64,000 nucleotides of DNA from Apodemus sylvaticus (taxonomy: Eukaryota; Chordata; Mammalia; Rodentia; Muridae), in the NCBI RefSeq assembly GCF_947179515.1, contig NC_067481.1:43458900-43522899 (forward strand), in the 5' to 3' direction. The position numbers and the translations under genes were made by a program. The notes under the pieces were generated by a model, which saw nothing but the letters and a program-made list of their open reading frames with translations, had not been told where the DNA came from and made no database searches. This document shows, piece by piece, positions 1-62,173 of the stretch (within the stretch, counting starts at the first letter, position 1; the number at the start of each line of letters is the position of its first letter).

Positions 1-844
1 ACTCATATATATATATATATAATACATTAATAAATTTTAAAAAAATAAGCATAATAGAAGTAGGCTATGTATTGGTTGACTTGTCTATCTTTCTGTCTGT
101 CTGTATTGAAGACTGAATTCAGGGCCTTACACATGCTAAGCACATGTTCTACCACTGAGCCATCCATCTGCTGGCACACACGTTTTTAACATTAGCACAA
201 TCACCTTGAGAGCTCTCCCTTTGCAGATCTGACCAAGCCTGTATCAGAAATATTTTTTTCAGAAAGTTGCAACAAAGTGTAATGTGGGTTCTAACTTGCC
301 AAGTATTATAAGACCCTATGGCAGGCATCCCCTGATGTCATCTTCAGCCCTTCACGGACCTGTGCTCTCTTGAGCATTCACTTGAGCAGCTTGCGCGCAT
401 CTTACCCGTATGGTACCTGGTTTGATTTAGTGTGACTGCATCTGTTCTGAACACATGCAGACATCTCTCCTTGTCATCACTTCCTGAAATATTTTTATAG
501 TAACTATTTACACGCCTTCATACTGGAAAACACATTGTAAGCACTAGTTACAATAAGCAATCTGGAGATGAGTTAAGATATAAAGGATGTATGTGGGTTA
601 TATACAAATATTATATATACATACAGCACACATCTCATGCACACGCACACACACACAGCTTCGGTATTCATGCAAGGTCTTGGAAGCAACCATCTGAAGA
701 CACAACCAACTGTACATTTTAAGAGGCATTTATATTGACTTACGCTAGTACAATTCAGACAAAGGGAGGCAGCAAAGCAAATCTTCCTGGCCTCCTCTGG
801 GTGTGTTTAGAGCAGTTTATGCTGTCACAGAGACGCCACACATA

Positions 845-1043
845 CCTGTTTCTTCCTGGTTGCTCCTATCACACCACCCTCCTGTGGGCCAGGATGCTTC
901 TCACTCAGGATTGGAAACCCAATGACCTCTCCTTTGGTGCCTTCCGGTCTGCTGACTTGCACAGGTGCACAAGAAGATGGCGGCAATCCCTCTACTGTCA
1001 TCTTGTAGGCCACTTCAGAAGGGTTATATGTTCCCCAAATACC
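845..1043 (-). other. Unassigned open frame with splice-like borders
   Basis: On the minus strand an open frame reads TYNPSEVAYKMTVEGLPP, then SSCAPVQVSRPEGTKGEVIG, then FPILSEKHPGPQEGG, and reaches a donor-like AAACAG|gtatgt near 845. A gttag lies at its start near 1043, but the sequence before it is purine-rich. It has no SINE content. I do not recognise the peptide. It could be an exon of a downstream gene, a pseudogene fragment, or chance. Confidence 0.25.
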
Positions 1044-1241
1044 TAACACCACTGCTCACTCTTACTCTGGTGTTCACTCTCACCTACGACATGGGAAATC
1101 TTCTGGTCAAATGTGTAAGATGATGATGTAAGAGCTCAAACAAAGACCTCCCAGCCACTAAGGGAGAGGATGTGACTGTGATTAAGACACAGAATAATCT
1201 TTCAGAGTGACAGCGCTTTTGTTCATTAAAACATCATAACA

Positions 1242-1416
1242 GCTGGGCCGTGGTGGTGCACGCCCTGGCTGCCCTAGAACTCACTCTGTAGACCAGGCTG
1301 GCCTCGAACTCAGAAATCCACCTGCCTCTGCCTCCCAAGTGCTGGGATTAAAGGTGTGCATCACCAACGCCCCGCAAACCCTGTCTCAAAACAAAAACAA
1401 AAAACAAACAAAAACC
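1242..1416. repeat. B1 SINE with inverted core
   Basis: The head (gctgggccgtggtggtgcac) and the A-rich tail (aaaccctgtctc plus CAAAA repeats) are in plus orientation. The middle, 1265-1373, is the reverse complement of a B1 body. This looks like an internal inversion rather than two complete insertions. Confidence 0.75.
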
Positions 1417-1794
1417 CATCATGACAAGTGGCCCACGCTATTGGTATCCAGTGAGAGGTTTCTTTTGCTCCTTCAGTTATTAACCCCTCATTTCTGAGCA
1501 TTCTCAGAGCTTGCATTTGGAGAGCACACTGTCAACGCCAGAAGATTCTTACTGTACTTTCCCAAACTAGTTCCTAAAGTGTAACAGATGGGGACACACC
1601 TACACAGCCACAGGCTGATGTGGAAGGCTATGTCAGGACTGTGTCACGCACTCAGCTGACAGACACAGGAGGGTGTCCAGGCTTCACAGAGTAGGCCAGA
1701 CACCAACAAAGACAAATGGGGCCGCTGTCCTGTCTTTGTGTGAACCAAAGATATTTATCAGGAAATGAAAAGATTAGCCAGGCATGGCACTTGC

Positions 1795-1957
1795 TTTTTT
1801 TGTTGTTGTTGTTTTTTGTTTTTCCAGACAGGGTTTCTCTGAATATCCCTGGCTGTCCTGGAACTCACTCTGTAGACCAGGCTGGCCTTGAACTCAGAAA
1901 TCCACCTGCCTCTGTCTCCCAAGTGCTGGGATTAAAGGTGTGCGCCACCAACGCCCT
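1795..1957 (-). mobile_element. B1 SINE
   Basis: Full reverse B1 with T-rich tail, flanked by the 11-bp target duplication atggcacttgc (1784-1794 and 1958-1968). It is inserted into an older, degenerate plus-strand SINE whose remnant continues to about 2090. Confidence 0.9.
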
Positions 1958-2169
1958 ATGGCACTTGCCTTTAAGACTTTAATCTTAGCACTCAGAGGTG
2001 CATCTATACATTCGAAGCCCCTTGGATCAACAAAGGGAGTTCAAGGCCAGTCAAAGTACACAGGTAAGACCCCATCTCAAAAAACCCAACACAAATGAAA
2101 AGCAAGATTTAAAATAAAAGTTTAAATATTAAACCCAGCACTTTCCACACACACTCATCCCAGCCACCT

Positions 2170-2266
2170 TTAAAAAGGGTTTCTCTGTCTGTCCTAGAAC
2201 TTGGAGATCCCCTTGCCTCTGCCTCCTGAGCGTTGGGATTAGAGGCAGGGGGACACTATGTCCAGC
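2170..2266 (-). mobile_element. Degenerate B1 fragment
   Basis: Reverse B1 words (gggtttctctgt, gcctctgcctcctgag) with a missing centre. Confidence 0.6.
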
Positions 2267-2465
2267 CACTTTCCACTTCTCCAAAAACTGCATTCTCCCT
2301 TGTTTCTCACAAACACAGCCATCTATTAGGCATATTTATTTGAAACAACATTTTAGTCGAAACAAAGAGAAATGTGGAAGGAAAGAAACAGTTGTCTTTG
2401 AAAAGTGCATAACTGAGATAAATTTATTTGGTACATGGGAAATTCTCAGAAAACAAACAAAATTA

Positions 2466-2680
2466 AGGGCCAAAGATGGCTCAGCAAGTAAAGGCATCTG
2501 TTTCCCAAGACTGATGTGCTAAGTCCTGTCACCAAGACCCACACTGTACCAAAGAGCCAACTCTTCCCACTCGTCTCTGAGCTCCACATGGGCCACAGCA
2601 CACACAGGCCCATGTGCACATACATTCACAATATGAAGACAACTGTAATAAAAAATAATAAGGAAAATAAAGATGAGGTG
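2466..2680 (+). mobile_element. B3-like SINE
   Basis: Opens with a diverged gggccaaagatggctcagcaa tRNA-like head, then B2/B3-class body and an A-rich tail. Confidence 0.6.
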
Positions 2681-3089
2681 TGGTCACATTTAATTTCCTT
2701 TTCAAATTTAGAATGAAAATGTGAAGAGGAAGGGAAAGGAACGAGCAGGTGAGCGGGGGTTTGTGATCGGCTGAGTCACTGCTGTTGCTCAGGAAGGGTG
2801 ATCTTGTGCAGAATATCCTCCCAACATCACGGCCAAGGAGCAGGGGACCATGAGCCACTGCCTCTGGGGCACGGCAGGCAGAGGTTCTGCGGGCCTCTGA
2901 GAGCGCACTCCCAGCCCTCTAAATCTCCTACACACATCCTACAACTTTCTTCCCACTGAATAGTCCTTTTTTTGTATAAAAAAAATAATGTCTAAACTAA
3001 GAAAGGTAGAAACCAGTAGAACAGACTCACATCTGGGCAGAGAAATTTACCTCAGAAGACAAAAAAGAAACCTCAAGGTCACAGTACAC

Positions 3090-4017
3090 AGCAGTTATTT
3101 ATTTAAATACTTGAAAAGGTCAATGATGGAAAAAATAGGTTTATTGTGAGAGTTTATATTCATTAGATTTATTTTACCATTAAAAAAGTGTTGCCTCTAG
3201 GTTATCCTGGCCAGATATAGAACACTTCATGACACATGCAGCTACGGCAATGTACTACACAGACACGGCCATTATAGGACGGTTTTCACCTCAGGTGAGA
3301 TTCAGCAGGGTCAGGGTGGCTTCTTTATTATAACTAAAAACATTGATAATATACAAATTGTTTACCCCATTTGATTGAAAGGGCTATAAAATTCACACTC
3401 TGACAAAGAAGCAACATGGTGACAAAGATAAACTCTGCTGCCTGCTCCTGCCTCACACTCAGCTTTACAGCTCCCTAGGTTCACAATGGCTTTAATGCTG
3501 GCCCACGGCAAGTGACAGAAACAGAGTAGTTTTGGAAAGCTGACCCTGACTCCTGTGTGATCTTAAAAATGGAGAGAAACGGCTATAGAAGCCAAAGGAT
3601 CGTTCTGAGTCACCTTGAAATAAATGTGCAATGCCTGAGTAAACACAATCTCTGGGTGACTGAAGCCTAGAGGTGAGCCAAGTGAATGCTATAACACTAC
3701 TGTAGAACGGTCTGGAAAGACCATCTCTACAAGTCAGCTCGAGAGACCATATCTTGCTTGAATATGTACACTATTTACAAAATATTCCCTTTTGGCCTCT
3801 GAAATTTAGCCACTTATATTTGGCTACTAAGATGTTTTCTTTCCACATGCCAGCCAATACTGCAGTCATTACTATGAGTAAAATACTCTTATGCATGAAT
3901 TACAAATATTAATAAAGTAACTCTGCATGTATAAATATCTCAATATTTCTAGCAGAATTTAAAGCATTCAGAATGTACATAAAGTATGTGTTTTGGTAGG
4001 CCGGTTCTTTTCCTTAA
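3090..4017 (-). other. Rhot1: Rhot1 3' UTR (end approximate)
   Basis: This is repeat-free, AT-rich sequence directly after the TGA. No SINE interrupts it, although SINEs flank it on both sides. AATAAA (TTTATT on the plus strand) occurs at 3324-3329, 3168-3173, 3140-3145 and 3098-3103, so one or more cleavage sites just below these positions are likely. The exact end cannot be fixed from sequence alone. Confidence 0.55.
3098..3329 (-). promoter_or_regulatory. Cluster of four AATAAA poly(A) signals
   Basis: Minus-strand AATAAA hexamers lie at 3324-3329, 3168-3173, 3140-3145 and 3098-3103, 690 to 920 bases past the stop codon. The three lower ones fall within 76 bp of each other. Which is used is unknown. 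Confidence 0.5.
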
Positions 4018-54544
<50,527 letters not shown>

Positions 54545-55529
54545 CTAGCTGTTAAAAGAAAAATCATTACTTAATAAAACATTTTGGTTCTACCGAAACT
54601 CAAACCCAGTAACCACATAGGGCATTTATTAGTTGTAAAGGGGAAAGACAACTCTCAGCCCTTTTCCTGCAGTTCAGGCGTAATGCCAGCACTTTCCAAT
54701 GCTTGCCGGAATTCCAGCTACCTGGGAAGGCTGAGGAAATTGGATGTCAGGTTTGAGGAAAGAACAGAACAGAATACAGTAACAAAAACCTTCCTGCATT
54801 ATCTATTCAGAGTTGTATAAGAATCTATCTAATGGTATAAGCTGCTTAATTTTCTAAATTAAATTTCTAAAGGTCATTTCTAAATCTTCATCTTTATGAA
54901 AAATGTTGTAATTCATATTCTACAGGATAAGTTCCTTGAAGTAGAATTCAAGTCAGCACATGGGCTGTTCTGTTTTTAATGACATTATTAACTATGTTCA
55001 CAAAAGAACACATCAGCTTACATCCTCAGCAACAGAAGGGCCTTAGAGTGCCTGAATCCTACGTAGCACACTCCTTCTTTCTTGTTCTGTATTTAAAGGG
55101 TTGGTAACAAGGTAAAAAACCAAAAGTTTTCTGTCCCAGTGCTCTTTCCAATAAAGTACAGCTAAAATCTCAGTCTTCATTCTGAAATTTGACTTCTCTA
55201 CTCCAGTTACATTTCTGATCATGTAGTTACTACTGTCAAATATAAGTGCTTACCAACCAAGTCGGGCCACACTTCTAGAGGAAAACAGACTACTGCTGGT
55301 CAATCACGGCCACAGCGGCAAAGTATAAATTCTAAATACAAGTCCAAATATGAGAGATGGCAATTTTTAAAAGACAAGAACAGTCCCAGCCCTCTCCTAA
55401 ATGACTGGAAATGACGAACGGCTAGAATACACAACACTGGTCACAGCAGCAGTGTGAAACAGACAAATTATGGTTTAACAGGGAGCTTCTAGCTCTTTCT
55501 ATAGACTATTGAAAATACTTTTGTTTTTA

Positions 55530-55735
55530 TTATTTTATATGTACACATGTGTCTGTGTGTGGGCATATGCAGATATGTGTGGGTACCCAGAGTCCAGAAG
55601 ACAGTACAGGATCCCCTGGAGCTGGAGTTACAGGTGATTGTGAGCTGCCTATGTGGGTGCTAGGACACAACTCTGGGTCCTCTGGAAGAGCACCAAGCAC
55701 CCCGAACTCCCGAGTTATCTCGCCAGCCCCTCTAC
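55530..55735 (-). mobile_element. B3-like SINE
   Basis: Reverse: ggatcccctggagctggagt, ending cgagttatctcgccagcccc. Confidence 0.85.
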
Positions 55736-55984
55736 AGACTTTTTGATTGTCCTATGCTAAAAAAAAAAAAAGGGCATCTTTTAACTTTATTCACCACTAT
55801 ATTGTACAGAAAATGAAAATAAAAATGGCTGTCACATCTCTTAAGTCCCTTTTGAACTAGGAGCATTGTCTGAGTTAGTTTCATGTAGCCTAGGGTGACC
55901 TTGAACTCAAAACATGTACACAGCTGAGAATGACCTTGACTGTGCTTTCTTTCCTCTCCTTCTCCCTCCCTTTGCCCTCCCATG

Positions 55985-56130
55985 TCCCCTTCAAACAGGT
56001 CCTCACTATATAGCTCTGGCTGCCCTAGAACTCACTATGTCGATCAGGTAGGCCTTGAACTCAGAAATTTCTTTGCCTCTGCCTCCTGAGTCCTGGGATT
56101 GGGGTATGTGTCACCACCACACCTGGTCTT
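55985..56130 (-). mobile_element. B1 SINE, diverged
   Basis: Reverse: tctggctgccctagaactca, then ctttgcctctgcctcctgag. Confidence 0.8.
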
Positions 56131-57404
56131 CCATATAGTTTTATTTTTTGCTACTAAAAACTGCCAATAAGTACTATTTTAAGTTATTTTGGCGGTAAAA
56201 AATGGCAACTTCTAGATTTATATATAAGCACATAAAGTTAATCTAAACATGACAAATGAGATATATTCTTTTATATCTTGAACAAATATATCTTTTTACG
56301 TGTATGGAGTCCATGTATGTTCAGATGAAACACTGGACCTCTCACAGGCTAGGCAAATGCACTATCCTAGGCCCAACAAAAACTTCTGGAGCACTTCTCT
56401 GTGTCTTAGATGTTCACAACACTTCTGCACAAGGCTACTTACTGTGTGTCTTCCTTTTACAAAAATTACAGGCTTCAGAGTTATCCCCAATATATCCAAC
56501 AGTGTTTCTACAGAGCAAGATAAACTGCCTTCCCTGATTCAGGTTTCTTACTTTGCATTGCAATTCTGTTAAATTTCTCCCGTTACTATTAGAGGAAACC
56601 TACCACACTGCCCAAGTTAGTCTGGCACTCATAGGCAGTCCTCCAAGCAGCCCTTCCTCCCGAGTGCTAGAACCACTGGCGCCTGCCAGGCTAAGGCTAG
56701 CCTGTGGTTTTAAGTCTGTCGCTGCTTGCCCTTTTGCCTAATTCTGATATTTCATTTAAACATTTCCCAGTTCCCGACTTTCTACCCCTCACCAATCTAC
56801 CAACAACAGAAATGTCCACTCCACTTTCTTCCACACCCTTCATCTTCTAGCTCAGCCTTTTGGACTCTCACTTCCTCCCAGCTCCCACTGAATTGCACTA
56901 GTGGAAAGGAGTGTCATCCAACCACAGCTCACCTACCTCACCCCATGTCCCACTGCCACCCACTCAGGCAATCTGCACAAACAAGGCTATTCTATGCTCC
57001 ACAGGCACGCGCACTAACAAGCCACAATGAGTCCTGTCCCCTTCCTCGCAAGGCTTTCCTCATCCAAAACTATGTCTCTTCTGCGCGTTTCCATCTTACC
57101 ATGTCTTTAGGGCACTTCCATCCTACCACAACCTAAAGACTCCAGCTCCCTCTGCCTGCACTAACAACTTCTGTGCTAGAATCTGTAGTAAGCCCTATGA
57201 ATGTAACATACATACTTACCATGTATGAGTCTACATGGAAACAATAACCAAATATTTGTAAACAAGTGGCTAATAAAGCAAACCTTCTAATTTAGTGTGA
57301 ATGGAGGACCTCTAGCACTACCTGTCTGGAAGTCTCTGCCCACACACAGCAGCACTGCCAGGGAAAACATTCTACATTCCAACACTGCTCTAATGATTCT
57401 CTTC

Positions 57405-57620
57405 TTAAGATGCATTTATTTTTACATGTGTGGGAATGCATATGTATGTTCACCATGAGCATGCATTGCACATGAAGACCAGAAGCGTGTGTTGGATCTC
57501 CTGGAACGGGTGTAATAGGTGGTTGTCGGTTGCCATGTGGGTGCTGGGAATTGAACCCAAGTCCTCTCTCTGAAAGAGCAGCCAGTGCTCTTAGCCACTA
57601 AGTCATCTCTCCAGCCCCCC
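57405..57620 (-). mobile_element. B3-like SINE
   Basis: Reverse: gggtgctgggaattgaaccc, ending taagtcatctctccagcccc. Confidence 0.9.
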
Positions 57621-57711
57621 AAAACTTTTGAGATTTAAGGTCCAATACTGGCCTAGGAGAGGTATTCTGCAAACCGAATAGCAGGCAACTGCTGAAACAA
57701 TACAAAATACA

Positions 57712-57870
57712 GCCATTGAGATGACTCAGTGGGGTCCGGTACCTGCTGCCAGGCCTGACAACTGAATTCAAGCCTCGGGCTAACACATGAGAACTGACTC
57801 CTACAGGTTGTTCTCTGACGTCCACGTGTGAACACATACCCATGCACACACACATAAACAGTAACAATTA
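57712..57870 (+). mobile_element. B4/B3-like SINE
   Basis: gccattgagatgactcagtg head, diverged body with ctacaggttgttctctgacg. Confidence 0.65.
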
Positions 57871-57882
57871 AAAATAAACTCT

Positions 57883-57965
57883 AGGGAGGGGGGATCCGGG
57901 AAAGGGGAAATCATTTGGAATGTAAACAAAGAATATAGAAAATAAAAATATTAAAAAAAAAAAAG
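57883..57965 (+). mobile_element. L1 3' end fragment
   Basis: gggaaaggggaaatcatttg, then gaatgtaaacaaagaatata and poly(A), the mouse L1 terminus. Confidence 0.85.
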
Positions 57966-58002
57966 AGCGATGGCCAAAAAAATAAATAAATAAATAAACT
58001 CT

Positions 58003-58185
58003 AGGCAGCTGTGGTGGTACATGCTTTTAATCTTAGCACACAAGACACAGATGCGGGCAGATCCGCGGGCAGATCTCAATGAGTTCAAGGCCAGCCTGGT
58101 CTAGAAAGTGAGTTCCAGATCAGTAAAAGATACAAAGAGAAACTCTATCTCAAAAAGCAAAAACAAGACAAAACAAACAAAAACA
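58003..58185 (+). mobile_element. B1 SINE, diverged
   Basis: Plus B1 with a small duplication (gcgggcagatc twice) in the body. Confidence 0.85.
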
Positions 58186-58465
58186 GGCGTGGTTCTTTCA
58201 AAGCAACTGTGATTAGAATAAAGTGAGAGGGATGACTATGCAGTTATTTTTAATTTATAACTTTTAGCATTTGGAAAAATAATCCTAACAAGGATTATTA
58301 TATAGCAGGCTAAAGTAGAAGAACTGCCATGGATTTGAGGCCAGCAAATATGAGTTTCAAGCAAGCCTGGTCTACAAGTGATACCTTCTGTCAGAAGGAG
58401 AAAGGGAGGAAGAGAGGGAGGGGATAACTATGTTGTTGCTAAGGAACAATTAAAAGTATGGTGGT

Positions 58466-58565
58466 TTAGCCAAGTGTGAGGGCACACATCTTTAATTCCA
58501 GCACCTGGAAAGTAGAGGCAGGTGGATATCAGTAATCAAAGCCAGCCCAGTTTACATAGTGAGTT
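58466..58565 (+). mobile_element. B1 fragment
   Basis: Plus, diverged: catctttaattccagcacct. Confidence 0.65.
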
Positions 58566-58684
58566 CGCTGATCATACGTAGGTGATAGCCTGTAGGACAA
58601 ATGTTGTCAATAAACCTATGATCTACCTCTCTTCAAGTCTGATCATCACAGTGCCATTTGTACAAGAGTAAACAAGATATTGGA

Positions 58685-58693
58685 GAGCAGAGG

Positions 58694-58755
<62 letters not shown>

Positions 58756-58910
58756 CCAAGTGTGCACCTAACTTGTCACAGTGCATGAGCAGAGGGTGTG
58801 TGTGTGTGTGTGTTTCCAAGTGTGCACCTAACTTGTCACAGTGCATGAGCAGAGGGTGTGTGTGTGTGTGTGTGTGTTTCCAAGTGTGCACCTAACTTGT
58901 CACAGTGCAT
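58685..58910 (+). repeat. 60-bp minisatellite containing (GT)n, three units
   Basis: Units 58685-58786, 58787-58846 and 58847-58910 each read gagcagagggtg, (gt)n, tttccaagtgtgcacctaac, ttgtcacagtgcat. Only the GT count differs: about 27, 9 and 11 units. Confidence 0.95.
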
Positions 58911-59056
58911 GTGTAAAGGTCGGAAGACATCTTTCAGGAGTTGGATCTCTCCTTTCATCATGAGGGTCTAGGGACTGAACTCAGGTGAGAGTTGGTAGCA
59001 AGCACCTTTGCCCCATGATTTCAGCTGGCCTGGGGTTTTTAAGAAAACTATGCTGG

Positions 59057-59249
59057 GGGCTGGAGAGATGGCTCAGAGGTTAAGAATACTGACTGCTCTT
59101 CCGAAGATCCTGAATTCAATTCCCAGCAGCCACATGGTGACTCACAACCATCTGTAATGAAATCCGATGCCCTCCTCTGGTGTGTCTGAAAACAGCTACA
59201 ATATACTTACATATAATAAATAAAATTAAAAAAGAAAGAAAGAAAAAAT
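59057..59249 (+). mobile_element. B2 SINE
   Basis: Complete plus B2 with AATAAATAAA tail. The target duplication is aaaactatgctgg. Confidence 0.95.
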
Positions 59250-59334
59250 AAAACTATGCTGGACTTTTATGCAGAAGACATTCATGTTCTTTGTCTCATA
59301 TCTACAGCCATCCTCTTGGTTTTTTTCGTTTGAT

Positions 59335-59450
59335 CATATTGAGTTCCAGACTGACCTGGAACTCACTATGTACCCTGGGCCACAGTGATAATCTTGTCTT
59401 AGCCTCCCAAATTCTAGAACTACATGTGTTAGCCACCAGGCCCAGCTACA
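59335..59450 (-). mobile_element. Old B1-like SINE
   Basis: Reverse: gacctggaactcactatgta. Confidence 0.65.
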
Positions 59451-59884
59451 TTCTTTCTTTTCTTTTTCTTTTTCTTTTTTTTAAAATATGTGTGTGTGTG
59501 TGTGTGTCTGTGTGTGTGTACATGAAGAAATTCATATTTCTTCACCATTCAATTCATTAGTCCAAAGGGCAGTTCTAGCTGCCTAAAGAGGCTCCTATCA
59601 AACTACTCTTCTGTGCCAGACATTTGCAACAGGCGAGGCCTATTGCAAAGGGTACACTGACAAGGAGGTCAGAGCAGGGAATCAAATGCTCAGTAGTTGA
59701 AGTTATAAGCACACTGACATTAGGTGTCTTCCTCTATTACTCTACACCTCACTTTTTGAAAAAGTGTTTCTCACAGAAGACTGCAGTCACTGGTCCAATA
59801 GGCTGATTGACCTCTGGGGGATCTGACCATCTCCACTCCTACTATTAGGGGTTACAAACACATCTGATCACACCCAGCTTTGCC

Positions 59885-60010
59885 CTGGCCCCCTTTCCCA
59901 GACAGGAGCTCTCTCTATAGCCCTGGCTGTCCTGGAACTCACTCTCTAGACCAAGCTGGCCTCAAACTCAAGAGATCCACCTGCCTCTGCCTCCCAAATG
60001 CTTAGATGAA
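59885..60010 (-). mobile_element. B1 SINE, diverged
   Basis: Reverse: ccctggctgtcctggaactc. Confidence 0.85.
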
Positions 60011-60390
60011 AGGAGTCAAATCTGAACACGAAAAATTATGCCTGAAGACTAGGTTCCACGTGAGTACGCTTTTTAGGAAGATTTTTAGGAATATGTTCTG
60101 TGATAAGTTCCTTCATCTTTGCACGAAGCAGCAGTTAGTAGCACGATGCCCAGATGGATGAGAATGGGCCAAGAAAACATCCTTTCACCGCAGCCGTAAG
60201 GCAACTGTGAAGTGGCCCTGCCTGGCTGAGGGAGGACACTGGCAGGACTACAAAGTTAACAGGGGGACATAGAATAGACTTGACATCCACCACACCAGAA
60301 TGGAGGGATGCTCCTTTCTCTCTGCCTCCCCCAAACACCTTACAGCAACTGAAAACTAGATGTTTAAATAAGCATGTTAAAAAACTCAAA

Positions 60391-60556
60391 TCATGAGCTG
60401 GAGAGATGGCTCGGTGGTTAAGAGCACCAACTGCAGAACTCCTGAGTTCAAGTCCCAGCATATAATGGCTCACAACCCTTTGCAATAGGATCTGATGCCC
60501 TCTTCTGGTGTGTCTGAAGACAGCTACAGTGTATTCTATTCATAAGATAAATCATT
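60391..60556 (+). mobile_element. B2 SINE
   Basis: Plus B2 with a short deletion after ccaactgc. It is the left arm of an inverted B2 pair. Confidence 0.95.
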
Positions 60557-60747
60557 CTTTTTTTTTTAAAGATTTATTTATTTATTATATGCAAGTACAC
60601 TGTAGCTGTCCTCAGACACACCAGAAGAGGGAGTCAGATCTCACTATGGATGGTTGTGAGCCACCATGTGGTTGCTGAGACCTGAACTCAGGACCTTTGG
60701 AAGACCAGTCAGTGCTCTTAACAGCTGAGCCATCTCTCCAGCCCCAG
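60557..60747 (-). mobile_element. B2 SINE
   Basis: Reverse B2 inserted at the tail of the previous one. atcattctt lies on both sides. Confidence 0.95.
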
Positions 60748-60884
60748 ATATATCATTCTTTAAAAAAAAAAAACTCACACGCAACCAAATTGCCTAATAC
60801 CAGAGGAATAGATAATAAATGTGTCAGAGTCTATTTTAAAATAGACTCTGACACACACTTACAAACCATTTAATTTTAAAATCT

Positions 60885-60908
60885 TTGTGTGTGTGTGTGT
60901 GTGTGTGT
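60885..60908 (+). repeat. (GT)n microsatellite
   Basis: Twelve GT units, followed by an old reverse B1-like remnant to about 61030. An exact inverted repeat, agtctattttaaaatagact, sits just before it at 60829-60848. Confidence 0.85.
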
Positions 60909-61091
60909 TTTAAGACAATATCTTACTATGTAGCTTAGACTTGCTCAGAACTCACTAGATAAGCCAAATTGGCCTTGAACCTGTGGTGATCTCCTCCCCC
61001 TGAGTGCTAGGATTACAATTGTATGCCCTAAATCTAGGATTTAAAATGCTACAGCTAGGCTAAAGGCTGACAAGTACTTACATTAATTCTC

Positions 61092-61270
61092 AAAAAGCAG
61101 GGCCTGTGCGACTGCTCAGCAGGTGAAGGCATTTGCCTCAAAGCCTGACTACCAAAGTCCAATTCCCAGAATCCACATGGTCAGAAAGAACAAACTCCCA
61201 CAAGTTGTCCCCAGATCTGCACACACACACACACACAAACAAACAAATGTAAGAAATAAATGTAAAAGGT
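61092..61270 (+). mobile_element. B3/B4-like SINE
   Basis: gggcctgtgcgactgctcag head, a short (CA)n and an A-rich tail. Confidence 0.65.
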
Positions 61271-61279
61271 AAAGCTCAG

Positions 61280-61410
61280 GCTGGGCACTTTTAGTCTCAG
61301 CGCTTGGGACAGGCGAGCAGATCTGAGTTCAAGGCCAGCCTGGTCTACAGAAAGAGTTCCAGGACACCAGGACAGTCAGGGCTACACAGAGAAACCATTT
61401 TTCAGAAAGT
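61280..61410 (+). mobile_element. B1 SINE, diverged
   Basis: Plus B1 with a small internal duplication (ccaggacaccaggacagtca). Confidence 0.85.
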
Positions 61411-61682
61411 GAAGGAAAAAACAAAGGATTTACCTACCAAATACTAGTCATTAAAATAACTGAAATCCTATATTTCCATTAAGTATAACTATACTTCTAG
61501 CATTTCAAAATCTGAAAGCATATGTATACAAGGACTGAGGTGCTTACTTGGGAAGGGTTTGCTCCTAGCAAGCACTAACTAAGCTTTGGTACAAAGCACC
61601 ACCTAAACTAAGCAGGGTGAGCCGAATCAGCAATGCCAGCTCTTAAGAGGTACAACTGGAGGATCAAAAGTTCCAGGTCACC

Positions 61683-61872
61683 GGGGCTGGAGAGATGGCT
61701 CAGGGGTTAAGAGCACTGACTGCTCTTCTGAAGGTCCTGAGTTCAAATCCCAGCAACCACATGGTGGCTCACAACCATCTGATGGAATCTGATGTCTTCT
61801 TCTGGGGTGTCTGATGAGAGCGACAGTGTATGCACATACATAAAATAAATCAATAAATCTTTAAAAAAAAAA
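61683..61872 (+). mobile_element. B2 SINE, young
   Basis: Complete plus B2 with target duplication aaaagttccaggtcac. Confidence 0.95.
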
Positions 61873-62009
61873 AGTTCCAGGTCACTATAAAACCACCTCC
61901 CAAGCAGCCTAGCAAACTTAGTATTTTACCTTAAATGAGAAAAGGATAAGGGAGGAGAAAAGAAAGAAGGGGAGAAAAAGTATAGACATATGATATGGTT
62001 TGTTTAGTT

Positions 62010-62165
62010 GTTTGGTTGGGCTTTTTCAAGATATAGTTTCTCTGTGTAACCATGCTGACTGGCCTGGAACTCACTCTGTAGACCAGGCTGGCCTTGAACT
62101 CAGAGATCCACCTGCCTCTGCCTCCCGAGTGCTGGGAGTAGAGCCATGTACCACCACCGCCCGGC
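62010..62165 (-). mobile_element. B1 SINE
   Basis: Reverse B1, moderately diverged. Confidence 0.9.
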
Positions 62166-62173
62166 TACAGTTT

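Larger units (their letters stand above)
1..3090. other. Intergenic DNA downstream of Rhot1
   Basis: No recognisable gene. It holds an (AT)n start, an old ID/tRNA-like fragment near 110-180, a short (CA)n at about 643-657, the unassigned open frame listed separately, and several B1/B3 SINEs. 2690-3090 is unique sequence. Confidence 0.8.

Noticed and set aside
56726..57136. 136-codon plus-strand open frame in intron 1
   Set aside because: Pyrimidine-rich DNA gives few stops. The peptide is P/S/H/L-rich without domains, and no splice or start context supports it.
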